A DNA stretch of 64,000 bases from an uncultured Bacteroides sp. (GCF_963678425.1 NZ_OY782857.1:407001-471000); one strand, 5' to 3'. Shown: positions 53,578 through 63,389, counted from the first letter of the stretch. Notes: generated by a model not told the origin, from the letters alone. Translations and numbers: made by a program.

Positions 53578-54612
53578 ATGGGAACAATAAATTTAGGAAA
53601 ATGGCACAAGCTTTCGGCTTATCAGGAAAAGATGGAGGGGAACAAGGTACGTTGCCACATCTGTCCACACAACTGTCTGGTTAACGAAGGAGGAATTGGA
53701 ATCTGCAAAACCAGAGTGAACAAAAGAGGTGTTCTTTACTCCTTGGCTTACGGAAATCCCTGTTCGATTGGAATTGATCCCATCGAAAAGAAACCGTTGT
53801 TTCACTTTCTCCCAGGAGAAAGGATTTACTCGCTGGCCACGGCCGGATGCAATTTCCGCTGTCTCAACTGCCAGAACTGGCAAATCTCGCAAAGTTCGCC
53901 AAATGAACTGGACCATTACGATCTACCTCCGGAAGAAGTTGTAAAAAGCGCTATTGCTCACAATACGCAATTGATAGCCTTTACCTACACTGAACCAACA
54001 GTCTTCTATGAGTATGTGTATGACACCGCGCAGATAGCGCATGAAGAAGGACTAAGAACAGTCTTTATCTCCAACGGTTTTATCAACAAGCAACCGCTGC
54101 TCGACCTTTGTCCCTATCTGGATGCTGCCAATATCGATCTGAAATGTTTCGATGATGCCATCTATCGGGAACTGGACGGCGGACGGCTGCAACCTGTGCT
54201 CGATACACTGAAAACGATGAAAGAAAAAGGCGTGTGGCTGGAAATCACCAATCTGTTGGTCCCAGGCTACACCGACAATCCAAAGATGATTGAAGCAATG
54301 TGCAATTGGTTGATCGAAAACGGTTTTTCTGATACACCATTGCATTTCAGCCGTTTTTTCCCGGCATACAAACTTGCAAATATGCCCCCCACACAGGAAT
54401 CAATACTTATAGAGGCTAAAAATATTGCAGAAAAAGCGGGGATAAAATATGTCTACGTCGGTAATATCCCAAGTCTCCACGACGAAAACACCTACTGTTC
54501 ACACTGCAAACGAATGATTATTGAGCGCAACGGCTTTAATGTGGAGAGGAATCACATTCAAGAAGGAAAATGCGAGTTCTGCAAAGAACCTATCGCCGGA
54601 GTATGGGAATAG
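53578..54612 (+). CDS. AmmeMemoRadiSam system radical SAM enzyme
   Basis: The 344-residue protein matches the radical SAM member of the AmmeMemoRadiSam set. The SAM iron-sulfur motif is CNFRCLNC (Cys91, Cys95, Cys98). Around it are GIDPIEKKPLFHFLPG and AFTYTEPTVFYEYVYDTA. An N-terminal CHICPHNC and a C-terminal CSHCKRMI...CEFC pair add probable extra metal sites. The system's reaction is unknown, but the three parts co-occur broadly in bacteria and archaea. Its partner gene, a Memo-AMMECR1 fusion, is convergent, with stops 30 bases apart. Confidence 0.9.
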   Translation: MGTINLGKWHKLSAYQEKMEGNKVRCHICPHNCLVNEGGIGICKTRVNKRGVLYSLAYGNPCSIGIDPIEKKPLFHFLPGERIYSLATAGCNFRCLNCQNWQISQSSPNELDHYDLPPEEVVKSAIAHNTQLIAFTYTEPTVFYEYVYDTAQIAHEEGLRTVFISNGFINKQPLLDLCPYLDAANIDLKCFDDAIYRELDGGRLQPVLDTLKTMKEKGVWLEITNLLVPGYTDNPKMIEAMCNWLIENGFSDTPLHFSRFFPAYKLANMPPTQESILIEAKNIAEKAGIKYVYVGNIPSLHDENTYCSHCKRMIIERNGFNVERNHIQEGKCEFCKEPIAGVWE

Positions 54613-54641
54613 AATCTTCGTTTAAACTTCGACCGGAAAAT

Positions 54642-56087
54642 TTACTCTTTCTCCCCAAATACTGTAGCAGTAAAGATATAAATATCCGCATTCTTCCATC
54701 CTTCCCATCCAATGCCGGCCTTATCCCGTGCACAGTGGCCAAGGAAAGTCTCCTTATCCCAGCCGGTTTCGGTAGCCACCTGAGGTAAGAATATCCCACT
54801 GTAAAAACCTTGAACCAAATAAATTCCATGAACTCCCAGTTCAATTTCAGAAATATCGTGAATCTTTTGCAAAGGAGAGAGCACAGAAATCTCAATATCT
54901 ATCTCCTTCAACTCATCCTTGGTCACTGCTGGAAACCGGGAATCGTATCTGGCTGCTGCTACAGCCTTATCACGTATGGTATGAATCAAGGGTTTATCGC
55001 TCGCCATCTGTCCAATGCAGCCGCGCAATGCACCATCTTTCTTATGGAGAGAGACAAAAGCCCCGCATTTAGCCTTGAGAGCAGAAGAACAATTATTCAT
55101 ATCCAATGGCGTTTGCTCCACTTTTCCAAACAGCTTTTCAATAGACCACCTTGCCTCCTGCAACAGTTGTTGCTTCTCTTCTGCCGAAAAAGTGAACTCT
55201 TTTTTTTCTGCACCATTGTTCTCCGTCAATGCAATAGCCCAGTAGCCCACCACCTGATTACGACCACCAAAAAGCTTTGCATCACCGGAATTGCTATATT
55301 TTATACCATGGTAAAGAAAAGAATCATCATTTTCGGTCATGTAAAGCAGTGTCAGTACGGAAGTCCAGCCGCAAAGAGAGGTATCCAGATTAGGAATGTT
55401 CTTATGTGCATTATCTGACAAAACAGACAAAAGATGTTTTGGATCATTGGACTCAATCGCCTTTTCGGTAGCCAAATCCACCAATTTAGCATTCTCGTAC
55501 TCAGGATAATGAGAGAAATCGGAACTAACCACAAATAAATTATCCGCATTCAGATAGGGCTTCAGGGCCATTGCAATCCGTCTGCAAACCACATGATCAG
55601 ATGTTCCCAGAACGATAGGTACAATCTTGCATTTTCCCTGCAACACATGTTGTAAAAAAGGAAGTTGTACCTCAATACTATGCTCGTTCAAATGGGGTGA
55701 CTGATTATCAGAAAAAAGTAAAGGATAACGCTCCACCAACATCTTTCCAAATTCGGTATCAACCTCTTCTTTTCCGTATGGCATCAGGAAATCGCCGTCG
55801 CAATAGACTGACGCGCCATCAAAGTAAGCCCGATGCGACGAAGCAATCAGGATAACACGCTTATAATCTGCTTTCTCATCAATCTGGTTGAAAGCCGAAG
55901 CGGCGATCTTTCCTGAAAAGACATACCCGGCATGAGGACTAATAATAGCCCTGACATTCTCATATTGTCTGGGAGCAGCAGCAGCAAAAAGTTCTGAGAG
56001 CTCTTTTTGCAATACATCGGGACTGGCAGGATAGAATTGTCCGGCCACTGCAGGCGCCCGACCGGAGCTTGGATGCTTGTCACTCAT
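54642..56087 (-). CDS. Memo-AMMECR1 fusion (AmmeMemoRadiSam proteins B and A)
   Basis: The 481-residue protein joins two domains. Residues ~10-275 are Memo-like: AGQFYPASPDVLQ, then SPHAGYVFSGK (51-60), SSHRAYFDGASV, HLNEHSIEVQLPFL and SSDFSHYPEY (~189-197). Residues ~290-481 are AMMECR1-like: CGAFVSLHKKDGALRGCIGQM (the LRGCIG motif), with DSRFPAVTKDEL and VHGIYLVQG. This matches the B and A components of AmmeMemoRadiSam in one chain, and the radical SAM component is the convergent neighbour. The system's substrate is not known. The last 70 bases of the two genes share a single gap with no strong terminator. Confidence 0.9.
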   Translation of the reverse strand: MSDKHPSSGRAPAVAGQFYPASPDVLQKELSELFAAAAPRQYENVRAIISPHAGYVFSGKIAASAFNQIDEKADYKRVILIASSHRAYFDGASVYCDGDFLMPYGKEEVDTEFGKMLVERYPLLFSDNQSPHLNEHSIEVQLPFLQHVLQGKCKIVPIVLGTSDHVVCRRIAMALKPYLNADNLFVVSSDFSHYPEYENAKLVDLATEKAIESNDPKHLLSVLSDNAHKNIPNLDTSLCGWTSVLTLLYMTENDDSFLYHGIKYSNSGDAKLFGGRNQVVGYWAIALTENNGAEKKEFTFSAEEKQQLLQEARWSIEKLFGKVEQTPLDMNNCSSALKAKCGAFVSLHKKDGALRGCIGQMASDKPLIHTIRDKAVAAARYDSRFPAVTKDELKEIDIEISVLSPLQKIHDISEIELGVHGIYLVQGFYSGIFLPQVATETGWDKETFLGHCARDKAGIGWEGWKNADIYIFTATVFGEKE

Positions 56088-56244
56088 AATCGATAGAATT
56101 TAATGTATGAACAAAAAGCTATTTATTTTATATAGTAACAAATAATACCCACAGTAAGTTTCTGAAAATATTCTGTAAATGAGTTTAATGAGGCCCATCT
56201 TTCTGTTTCTATATGCCCGGGCATGCAGAGCACATATGCTAAAC

Positions 56245-56269
56245 AGGTTAGCCCATTGCAGGCTAACCT
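56245..56269. terminator. Possible terminator hairpin after the metallophosphoesterase gene
   Basis: AGGTTAGCC (56245-56253) pairs with GGCTAACCT (56261-56269). It lies about 50 bases past the gene's stop on the minus strand; the T-run is weak. Confidence 0.5.
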
Positions 56270-56318
56270 ATTCAAACCAAATTCTATATTGAAAAGTTAA
56301 GACTATCTTTCCTTCGTT

Positions 56319-59288
56319 CTATTCCTTAACAAACTTTACAGTGTAAACACTTACTCCCGCAACAACTTTCAAAGCATAAACTCCTTTTGTAAGTTGTTTC
56401 AAATCTATCTGAGCCGAACCATTAATTGGTTCCGATTTAACCAACAGACCATTTAAAGAATATACTTCCACCTTTGCCTCAACAGCTTCTTTCAGGTTGA
56501 TATAAGCATAATCCTTAACCGGAACAGGATAAAAGCTTATTGCATTTTCTTCGTTGCTAGTATTAGTAATGCCAGAAGCAAAATTATCAGACTTAACGAC
56601 CTTGAAGCCATCAAATAAATCAGCTTGTCCTAAATCATTAACCTCATAGGTTTTCACATCAATAGTATCCGAGCTTACAGTTATGTTGCTAAATGTAGGC
56701 AGACCTCTTTGTCCAAAACGTCCTGAGAAAAGTCCAAAATAATTAGTTATACCAGTTTTTGATTCTTCAGAAGTCATTTGAGCCTCACTACGTGGTTCAT
56801 ATTTTTTCTTTCCTGCCGAATTATTCAGGAAATAAAGCGTACCATTTTTAACATTAAATACTCCACCCTGTTTCCCGGTTACATTTTCGCGTGAATCAAA
56901 AGTAACCGATAATTGATTTGTTACAGAGTTAGCTACCCGTGTACTGTTATTGATTGGGCCCATTACTTCATAAACATGGTCATGTCCTTGTAAAGCCAGA
57001 TTTATTTTCAGTTCATCAAAAACCGGACCCATTGCCATACGAACAGCTTTGCCATCAGCATCACTTTGATGGCTGGCACTGCCTGTATACATGGTTTTAT
57101 GGTAAAATGCTATTCTCCATTTTGTATCAGGATGTGCAGCTACCTGACTTCTCATCCAGTTTGCTATTGATTCAAGTTGTCCGGGTACACTATAATCCTC
57201 ATAACTTAAAGCCATGAAAAGAGCATCACCATAAACGAACGAATAAACACTTCCCGGAGTAGTTGAATTTGCAAGATCGAACGCTACATTTTCAGTATTG
57301 AAGTGGTTTGTAAAGTTCTTATTCGTTGATTTATCATGATTCCCCGTAACAGGAACAAACGGTTTTTTCATAAAAATATCCTGTTGAGTCTGAAAAAATT
57401 GTTCGTATTCCCATTCTGAATTGGCAGATCCTGAAGATTCAACCAAGTCGCCACAACTTAACCAGAAGTTAGCATTTGGATACATTGCATTTGCTGCATG
57501 TGTGGTTCTCTGGGAAATATCAAACATTTCATCTGTGTTTGCCTGAGGGTCAGTAACGTAAACAAAAGAAAACTGATCTTTTGAATCTTTAGCCGTAGTA
57601 AAAGTTCCTATTTCGCTCCAGGCTCCTGCTTTTCCTACACGAAATGAATATGTTGTATTTGGAGTTAAGCCGGAAACTAATGCCTTGTTACTCAAATAAC
57701 TTCTTTTAGAATTATTCTCTATTCCAGCTAAAGATGCAAGGTTATTTCTTGCCGCAGTATAATTTGCTCCATTAAAAGCAGTGCTTGTGGCATCTATGCT
57801 AAATGTCGGTGAGTTAAATGCATTCGGATCAGTAACATTTCCAGTTACAATTTCAACTTTTTCTCCCGTAATTCCAGTATTAGTAAACCAGGTGAAACCA
57901 AGTCTGCTTTTCGGATCCCCATTAAAAGTCATGTTAATACTATAAGGAGTCTCTTTGGATTTAAGTCCGGCCAATGCATTCTGTAAAGACACCGTAGATA
58001 TTGAATCTTTCAAAGAAACAGCTGAAGTAACTGCTCTCTTTAGGAGTGTCCATGAAGGAATTGTATAATCAGCTTCAACCAATGAATTAGCAACGCTGAT
58101 CAGTGAGTCAACTTTACTTAAAGCAAATGTAATGCTGGCACCCCACTTAACAGGAGCTCCGTTGGTTGCAGTTGGGTTCCATAAGCATTCACGAACGGTC
58201 ATATTTCTGGATACAGAATCCAGCGAAATTACCTGATACGAAAGTTTTGTTTCATCTTTTGAGGATATATCCCCCTTCATAGGTGAATCAACACGAATAG
58301 TTCTTAGAGCGATATTATTATCCGGCCCCCTGTAAATATAGTATTCATTTGAATTAGAATTACCGTGAAAGTAAGCTTTTATGTTAGGATGAGACTTCAC
58401 ATAATTCGCAAAATTTCTTTGCTCAATAGTAGAAGGAGCCGAAACGGATGTTCCGTCTTTGCATATTTCCTCAACCATATTCTCAAACATGTCGGCAGAG
58501 TTAACACCATGATCACCGTTGGGGTTATGTAAATGTTTTGTTTCAATGTCCGGCTGGTCATGAGTAAAAATAACAACAGGGGTTGTTGCACTTACAGAAG
58601 CAAGATCTTCATCCATCCAGATACGATTTGCTGAGTCCGGCCACAAGGTAACAAACATAAAATGCACTCCGCCAATATTCTTTGAATAATTTATCTTATC
58701 CATTGTATAGTTATAAGTTGAAGCATCTTTAGGTGTAGATGGGTTAAACATATAATTATAGATATTAAACATGGAAGTGTTGTCGGTCAAAGGATTCATC
58801 GTTTTGTAAAATCCAATGGCATTTGACACATCATGATTACCGGGACAGAGTAATATCGACGTTTTCTGATTAAATCTGTTTTTCAGAGTCAATCCGTTAA
58901 GATAATCTGCAGCAAATTGTGCCCAGGAATCTGCAGCCGGTTGAATACCGGTTTCCTGCCTGTTTGCAATGTCGCCGGTATTTATCAAATAATCTATTGA
59001 TCCAACAGTTTGGCCGGCACTTATTCCGTTATCACTCGGGAATAAAACAGATGACATTCCATTCATTCTGGATACCATAGCAGCATTGACAACCTGTGCA
59101 TTGACAGATGTAGCCCCCTGAAAGTTTTTTCTGGTAATACCATAATGAGAATCGGATGTGTAAATTATCTGAATCTGGGCATTAGCTGTTCCTGCGAAGA
59201 GCAATGCCACAGCTATTATCAGCGCTGATTTCAATACACTACCTTTCCATTTTCGGAATGAATCTAATAAATAGTAATTTGTTTTCAT
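56319..59288 (-). CDS. Exported double metallophosphoesterase with T9SS-type C-terminus
   Basis: The 989-residue protein has a signal peptide (to about residue 38, GTANAQ). Its first phosphoesterase domain holds IIYTSDSHYG, NTGDIANRQ, LCPGNHDV and FTHDQPD (about 40-330). A Fn3-like purple acid phosphatase N-terminal domain sits near 450-570. The second catalytic domain includes YVTDPQANTDE, SCGDLVE, VTGNHDKS, FYHKTMYT and LQGHDHVYE. The end (SFYPVPVKDYAYINLKEA...KLVVA-type GVYALKVVAGVSVYTVKFVKE) looks like a type IX secretion sorting domain. It likely hydrolyses extracellular phosphate esters. Two active sites in one chain and the sorting domain are unusual. Confidence 0.85.
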   Translation of the reverse strand: MKTNYYLLDSFRKWKGSVLKSALIIAVALLFAGTANAQIQIIYTSDSHYGITRKNFQGATSVNAQVVNAAMVSRMNGMSSVLFPSDNGISAGQTVGSIDYLINTGDIANRQETGIQPAADSWAQFAADYLNGLTLKNRFNQKTSILLCPGNHDVSNAIGFYKTMNPLTDNTSMFNIYNYMFNPSTPKDASTYNYTMDKINYSKNIGGVHFMFVTLWPDSANRIWMDEDLASVSATTPVVIFTHDQPDIETKHLHNPNGDHGVNSADMFENMVEEICKDGTSVSAPSTIEQRNFANYVKSHPNIKAYFHGNSNSNEYYIYRGPDNNIALRTIRVDSPMKGDISSKDETKLSYQVISLDSVSRNMTVRECLWNPTATNGAPVKWGASITFALSKVDSLISVANSLVEADYTIPSWTLLKRAVTSAVSLKDSISTVSLQNALAGLKSKETPYSINMTFNGDPKSRLGFTWFTNTGITGEKVEIVTGNVTDPNAFNSPTFSIDATSTAFNGANYTAARNNLASLAGIENNSKRSYLSNKALVSGLTPNTTYSFRVGKAGAWSEIGTFTTAKDSKDQFSFVYVTDPQANTDEMFDISQRTTHAANAMYPNANFWLSCGDLVESSGSANSEWEYEQFFQTQQDIFMKKPFVPVTGNHDKSTNKNFTNHFNTENVAFDLANSTTPGSVYSFVYGDALFMALSYEDYSVPGQLESIANWMRSQVAAHPDTKWRIAFYHKTMYTGSASHQSDADGKAVRMAMGPVFDELKINLALQGHDHVYEVMGPINNSTRVANSVTNQLSVTFDSRENVTGKQGGVFNVKNGTLYFLNNSAGKKKYEPRSEAQMTSEESKTGITNYFGLFSGRFGQRGLPTFSNITVSSDTIDVKTYEVNDLGQADLFDGFKVVKSDNFASGITNTSNEENAISFYPVPVKDYAYINLKEAVEAKVEVYSLNGLLVKSEPINGSAQIDLKQLTKGVYALKVVAGVSVYTVKFVKE

Positions 59289-59545
59289 ACTTTTTTGCGT
59301 GATTTTAATTTTTAATTAGTAAATCAATAATCTGCCGTAAAAGTATTTATCAGATATTAATATAATATCTCAAACATATTCCATTTATCTTACATTATTC
59401 ATATAACAGTAAATAGGCGCTTTAAATTATATTTTCAGCATTCAGTACATTACAAAGAAAACGTATAATAAAGTAAATCATTTTATATTCATGTGATCCC
59501 CTGTTGAACTTAAACCAAAGATCCCATAATTACATAGCCTCGTTT

Positions 59546-60070
59546 TTATAGAGTCCGGGACTTTATAAAACGAACAATTCCTTCTCTGACAGAATCCAAG
59601 CCAAACTCTTCCGGATTAATCTTATCTAAAGGAATGAAAAAAGAATCGGCCACATCATCCTTTGCATCAAAAGAAAAACTATCCTTTACTTCACAAAGGA
59701 AAAACATATCCAGTGTATGTACCAGGAAGCCGGAATAGATATAAATATTGGGCAGTGTAAATAGATAAGTTGCTTTATCTACTTTCAAACTTGTCTCCTC
59801 GAGCACTTCCCGTGTTACACCCTCTTCAGCTGTTTCGTGCATATCAATAAAGCCTCCGGGAAGATCTAAAGTTCCCTTCTTGGGATCTTTTGCCCGACGG
59901 CACACCAGCAGTTCATTCTTCTCATTTAAGATGAAAGCAACCGTGGCGGATGATGGATTGAAATAATAGACAAAGCCACACTGACGACAAATCTTTGACT
60001 TTTCATTGTGTTCTTCAAAGTGGGAAGAACCGCATTTAGGACAAAAACTGAACTGGGATAATGGATGCAT
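59546..60070 (-). CDS. NUDIX hydrolase with N-terminal zinc ribbon
   Basis: The 174-residue protein begins with a zinc-ribbon (FCPKCGSSHFEEHNEKSKIC, then RQCGF), followed by a NUDIX domain. The Nudix box is GGFIDMHETAEEGVTREVLE, continuing EET, matching Gx5Ex7REUxEExGU. Such NUDC-like enzymes hydrolyse nucleoside diphosphate-linked substrates, including NADH or ADP-ribose. Its exact substrate is not determined. It ends with an SRTL tail and lies upstream of the tRNA-Asn pair on the same strand, but their terminator separates it. Confidence 0.9.
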   Translation of the reverse strand: MHPLSQFSFCPKCGSSHFEEHNEKSKICRQCGFVYYFNPSSATVAFILNEKNELLVCRRAKDPKKGTLDLPGGFIDMHETAEEGVTREVLEETSLKVDKATYLFTLPNIYIYSGFLVHTLDMFFLCEVKDSFSFDAKDDVADSFFIPLDKINPEEFGLDSVREGIVRFIKSRTL

Positions 60071-60095
60071 AAGAAATAGATTAGTGGTTAAAACA

Positions 60096-60122
60096 AAAAA
60101 AGCCTACATTAAATGCAGGCTT
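60096..60122 (-). terminator. Terminator of the tRNA-Asn pair
   Basis: AAGCCTACATT (60100-60110) pairs with AATGCAGGCTT (60112-60122), one G-T; on the minus strand it ends in TTTTTTT, six bases beyond the second tRNA. Confidence 0.85.
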
Positions 60123-60127
60123 CTATG

Positions 60128-60201
60128 CTCTTCGAGTAGGACTTGAACCTACGACCCTCTGATTAACAGTCAGATGCTCTAACCGACTGAGCTATCGAAG
60201 A
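60128..60201 (-). tRNA. tRNA-Asn (anticodon GTT)
   Basis: Reads TCTTCGATAGCTCAG at the 5' end. It has an anticodon loop around CTGTTAA (GTT), T arm GTAGG/CCTAC, acceptor TCTTCGA/TCGAAGA and discriminator G. The CCA end is not encoded. Confidence 0.97.
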
Positions 60202-60226
60202 ATTTACATTTTGAAAACTAAAGTGG

Positions 60227-60300
60227 CTCTTCGAGTAGGACTTGAACCTACGACCCTCTGATTAACAGTCAGATGCTCTAACCAACTGAGCTATCGAAGA
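60227..60300 (-). tRNA. tRNA-Asn (anticodon GTT)
   Basis: A second copy 25 bases from the first, differing at one D-loop position (CGGTTAG versus TGGTTAG). It is read first from the promoter at 60326. Confidence 0.97.
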
Positions 60301-60325
60301 ATGTTCCTTTTTTCAAAATGCGTTG

Positions 60326-60333
60326 CAAAAGTA
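60326..60333 (-). promoter_or_regulatory. tRNA-Asn -7 box (TACTTTTG)
   Basis: TACTTTTG on the minus strand, 25 bases from the first tRNA's 5' end. A divergent TATCTTTG box for the next gene lies 24 bases further on. Confidence 0.6.
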
Positions 60334-60356
60334 ATAGGAATTATTGAAATATGCAA

Positions 60357-60364
60357 TATCTTTG
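60357..60364 (+). promoter_or_regulatory. PfkB-gene -7 box (TATCTTTG)
   Basis: TATCTTTG, 16 bases before the kinase ATG, so the leader must be very short. It is divergent from the tRNA-Asn promoter. Confidence 0.55.
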
Positions 60365-60380
60365 CAGAAAAAATTTCTAA

Positions 60381-61367
60381 ATGGATAAAATAATTGGTTT
60401 AGGCAATGCCCTTGTAGACGTTCTTGCAACATTAAAAGACGATGATTTACTACACGAAATGGGATTACCCAAAGGTAGTATGCAGCTTATTGATGAGACT
60501 AAGCTTCAGCAGATTAACGATAGATTTTCTCAGATGAAAACCCACCTTGCAACCGGCGGTTCTGCCGGAAATGCAATCCTGGGATTGGCCAGCCTTGGAG
60601 CCGGAACAGGATTTATAGGAAAAGTAGGAAATGATAAATTCGGAGATTTTTATCGCGAAAATCTAATTAAAAACAATATCGAAGAGAAATTACTGAGCAG
60701 TGATTTACCTTCAGGAGTAGCTTCAACATTTATTTCACCGGATGGCGAAAGAACTTTCGGTACTTATCTGGGCGCCGCTTCATCACTAACAGCGAATGAT
60801 CTTTCTATTGAGCTGTTTGAGGGATATAGCTACTTGTTTATTGAAGGATACCTGGTACAGGATCATGAAATGATTCTTTGTGCCATCAAACTGGCCAAAG
60901 AAGCTGGATTGCAGATCTGCCTGGACCTTGCCAGTTACAACGTTGTTGAGAACGACCTTGAGTTCTTCACCTTATTGGTAGAAAAATACGTAGATATTGT
61001 CTTTGCCAACGAAGAAGAGGCTAAATCTTTCACTGGAAAGGAACCGCTGGAAGCTTTAGGAGATATTGCCGGAATGTGTAGCATTGCCATCGTAAAGATC
61101 GGTGCAAAAGGATCCTATATAAAGAAAGGAACCGAAGAGATTCATGCCAAATCTATTAAAGTAGACAATGTAGTGGATACCACCGGAGCCGGAGATTTCT
61201 TTGCTGCCGGATTCCTTTACGGATTAACTTGTGGATATGGTCTGGAGAAATGTGCAAACATCGGTTCTGTTTTATCCGGAAACGTTATTCAGGTGGTAGG
61301 AACTACTATGCCAAAACAGCAATGGGATGAAATAAAGTTAAATATTAACACTATTATTTCGCAATAA
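60381..61367 (+). CDS. PfkB-family sugar/nucleoside kinase
   Basis: The 328-residue protein has the PfkB N-terminal motif GLGNALVDVLATL, the glycine-rich GGSAGNAILGLASLGAG, and the catalytic C-terminal signature DTTGAGDFFAAGFLYGL with the base Asp. Family members phosphorylate ribose, fructose, 2-keto-3-deoxygluconate or adenosine; adenosine-kinase-like is the closest look. The CtpA-like protease starts 43 bases downstream. Substrate is not certain. Confidence 0.9.
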   Translation: MDKIIGLGNALVDVLATLKDDDLLHEMGLPKGSMQLIDETKLQQINDRFSQMKTHLATGGSAGNAILGLASLGAGTGFIGKVGNDKFGDFYRENLIKNNIEEKLLSSDLPSGVASTFISPDGERTFGTYLGAASSLTANDLSIELFEGYSYLFIEGYLVQDHEMILCAIKLAKEAGLQICLDLASYNVVENDLEFFTLLVEKYVDIVFANEEEAKSFTGKEPLEALGDIAGMCSIAIVKIGAKGSYIKKGTEEIHAKSIKVDNVVDTTGAGDFFAAGFLYGLTCGYGLEKCANIGSVLSGNVIQVVGTTMPKQQWDEIKLNINTIISQ

Positions 61368-61410
61368 AGAGTTAATCATTTACTTTTAGCCTCAATTCAA
61401 AAACAGTAAT

Positions 61411-63108
61411 ATGAAAAATTTCCTCACTAAAAAGATTGCTATCCTGGCTGGAGTGGTTCTGCTGGGACTTTCCTTCTCCAGCTTTAAAGATGATGACAGA
61501 AACATCAAGGCTGCTAAAAATCTCGATATCTTCAATGCTATTTATAAAGAACTGGACATGTTTTATGTAGACACCATCAATCCAGACAAAAGCATCCGTA
61601 CAGGCATAGATGCTATGCTTGAAGCATTAGATCCCTACACGGAATATTATGCTGAAGAAGATATGGGCGATCTCAACCTGATGATTAAGGGAAGTTACGG
61701 AGGTATTGGTTCGGTTATTACCTACTATAAAGGAAAAGTGGCCATAGACGAACCTTACGAAGGTATGCCGGCGGCAAAAGCCGGATTGAAGGCAGGTGAT
61801 GTTCTAGTGGAAATAGACGGAAAAGATTTAAAAGGTAAATCCGTAGCTCAGGTGAGCGAACTTTTAAAAGGTCAGATCGGGACCAGTTTTCTCCTGAAAG
61901 TGGAACGTCCCGGAACTAAGAAACCCCTGGAATTTAAATTAACGCGTGAATCCATTCAGATACCGGCAGTACCCTATTATAGTGTAGAAGCAAATAATAC
62001 CGGATACATCCAGCTAAGTTCTTTCACCGGGAAACCGGCCAAAGAGTTTAAAGATGCTTTTCTGGCACTGAAAAAGAAAGGCATTACCTCATTGGTAATT
62101 GACTTGCGCAACAACGGTGGAGGATTACTGGACGAAGCTGTTGAGATTGCCAATATGTTTCTTCCAAGAGGAACAGAAATTGTTGCTACCCGTGGAAAGA
62201 TGAAACAAGGAGACAGAATATATAAAACAGCTCACGAGCCTATTGATCCGAATATTCCTATTACTGTATTAGTCAATAGCTCATCTGCCTCAGCTTCAGA
62301 AATTCTTTCAGGTGCATTTCAGGATCTTGATCGTGCAGTGATTATGGGAACAAGAACGTATGGAAAGGGACTTGTGCAAACCACCCGGAACCTGCCTTAC
62401 GGATGCAGTCTGAAGCTTACCACTGCCAAATATTATATCCCCAGCGGACGATGCGTTCAGGCCATTGATTACAAACACCGCAACGAAGACGGAAGCGTGG
62501 GACGCGTACCGGATAGTCTTACCACCGTATTCCACACAGCTGCAGGCAGAGAAGTTCGTGACGGAGGAGGTATTACACCGGATATGGAAATCAAAGCGGA
62601 AAAAACTCCTAATATCCTTTATTACCTACTGGTAGACAAACTTATCTTTGAATATGCCAACAATTATTGCCTGAAACATACAACCATCCCTGCCGCAAAG
62701 GATTTTGTACTGACAGACGAGGATTATAAAGAGTTCAAGGCAATGGTTAATAAATCCGATTTTAAATATGACCGCCAAAGCGATAAAGTACTTAAAAATC
62801 TCAAAGAGGTAGCAGAATTCGAAGGATACATGGACGATGCATCGGAAGAGTTTAAAGCGCTGGAAAAGAAGCTGAGTCATAACCAGGACCGTGATCTGGA
62901 TCATTTCTCTAAGGATATCAAATCGCTGATCTCTGCCGAGATTGTTAAGCGTTACCAATATCAGAAGGGAGCAATTACCCAACAACTGAAGAATGACGAT
63001 GGATTAGTGAAAGCTATTGAGTTACTCAATAATCCTGAAAAATATAAGAGTATCTTAAGTACGGTTAAAGCAAGTTCGCCTCATACTGCTTCAGCTCAAG
63101 CAAAGTGA
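61411..63108 (+). CDS. S41-family carboxyl-terminal processing protease
   Basis: The 565-residue protein has an N-terminal hydrophobic signal/anchor (residues 5-25), then a PDZ domain (KAGLKAGDVLVEIDGKDLKG). The catalytic domain contains VIDLRNNGGGLLDEAVEIAN, then NSSSASASEILSGAFQDLDR (catalytic Ser) and GTRTYGKGLVQT (catalytic Lys). CtpA-type proteases trim the C-termini of exported proteins in the periplasm. The C-terminal ~130 residues are charged and helical. It probably shares a transcript with the kinase gene. Confidence 0.92.
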   Translation: MKNFLTKKIAILAGVVLLGLSFSSFKDDDRNIKAAKNLDIFNAIYKELDMFYVDTINPDKSIRTGIDAMLEALDPYTEYYAEEDMGDLNLMIKGSYGGIGSVITYYKGKVAIDEPYEGMPAAKAGLKAGDVLVEIDGKDLKGKSVAQVSELLKGQIGTSFLLKVERPGTKKPLEFKLTRESIQIPAVPYYSVEANNTGYIQLSSFTGKPAKEFKDAFLALKKKGITSLVIDLRNNGGGLLDEAVEIANMFLPRGTEIVATRGKMKQGDRIYKTAHEPIDPNIPITVLVNSSSASASEILSGAFQDLDRAVIMGTRTYGKGLVQTTRNLPYGCSLKLTTAKYYIPSGRCVQAIDYKHRNEDGSVGRVPDSLTTVFHTAAGREVRDGGGITPDMEIKAEKTPNILYYLLVDKLIFEYANNYCLKHTTIPAAKDFVLTDEDYKEFKAMVNKSDFKYDRQSDKVLKNLKEVAEFEGYMDDASEEFKALEKKLSHNQDRDLDHFSKDIKSLISAEIVKRYQYQKGAITQQLKNDDGLVKAIELLNNPEKYKSILSTVKASSPHTASAQAK

Positions 63109-63163
63109 TAACGGCAAACTAAGATAGATTTAACCGGATATTAATCATTTTATAAGGTTAAGT

Positions 63164-63229
63164 CAATCCAAACATGTACAAGATTGAAAGTAAACATGTA
63201 CAAGTTTACATCCAATCTTGTACATGTTT
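63164..63229. repeat. GTAC-centred inverted repeat, copy 2
   Basis: AAACATGTACAAGATT (63170-63185) is perfectly complementary to 63214-63229. The block is homologous to 5729-5800 and starts with the same CAATCCAAACATGTACAAG. Confidence 0.85.
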
Positions 63230-63389
63230 ATTTTATACCCTCCTTTAAGAATTACTAACCTCCCTTTTCTTATTCAATAATTCCAAAGCAGCATTGCAAT
63301 AATCTAATTGCTTTGATCTTACTATTTCTAACTAAGCACTTTACAAGTGAGCAAATACATTTGGTTATCAACAAGATACATTTTATAGG

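Noticed and set aside
60128..60300. Two near-identical 74-base sequences 25 bases apart, resembling an array of repeats
   Set aside because: They fold as two tRNA-Asn genes and have no further copies or spacers, so this is not a CRISPR or other array.
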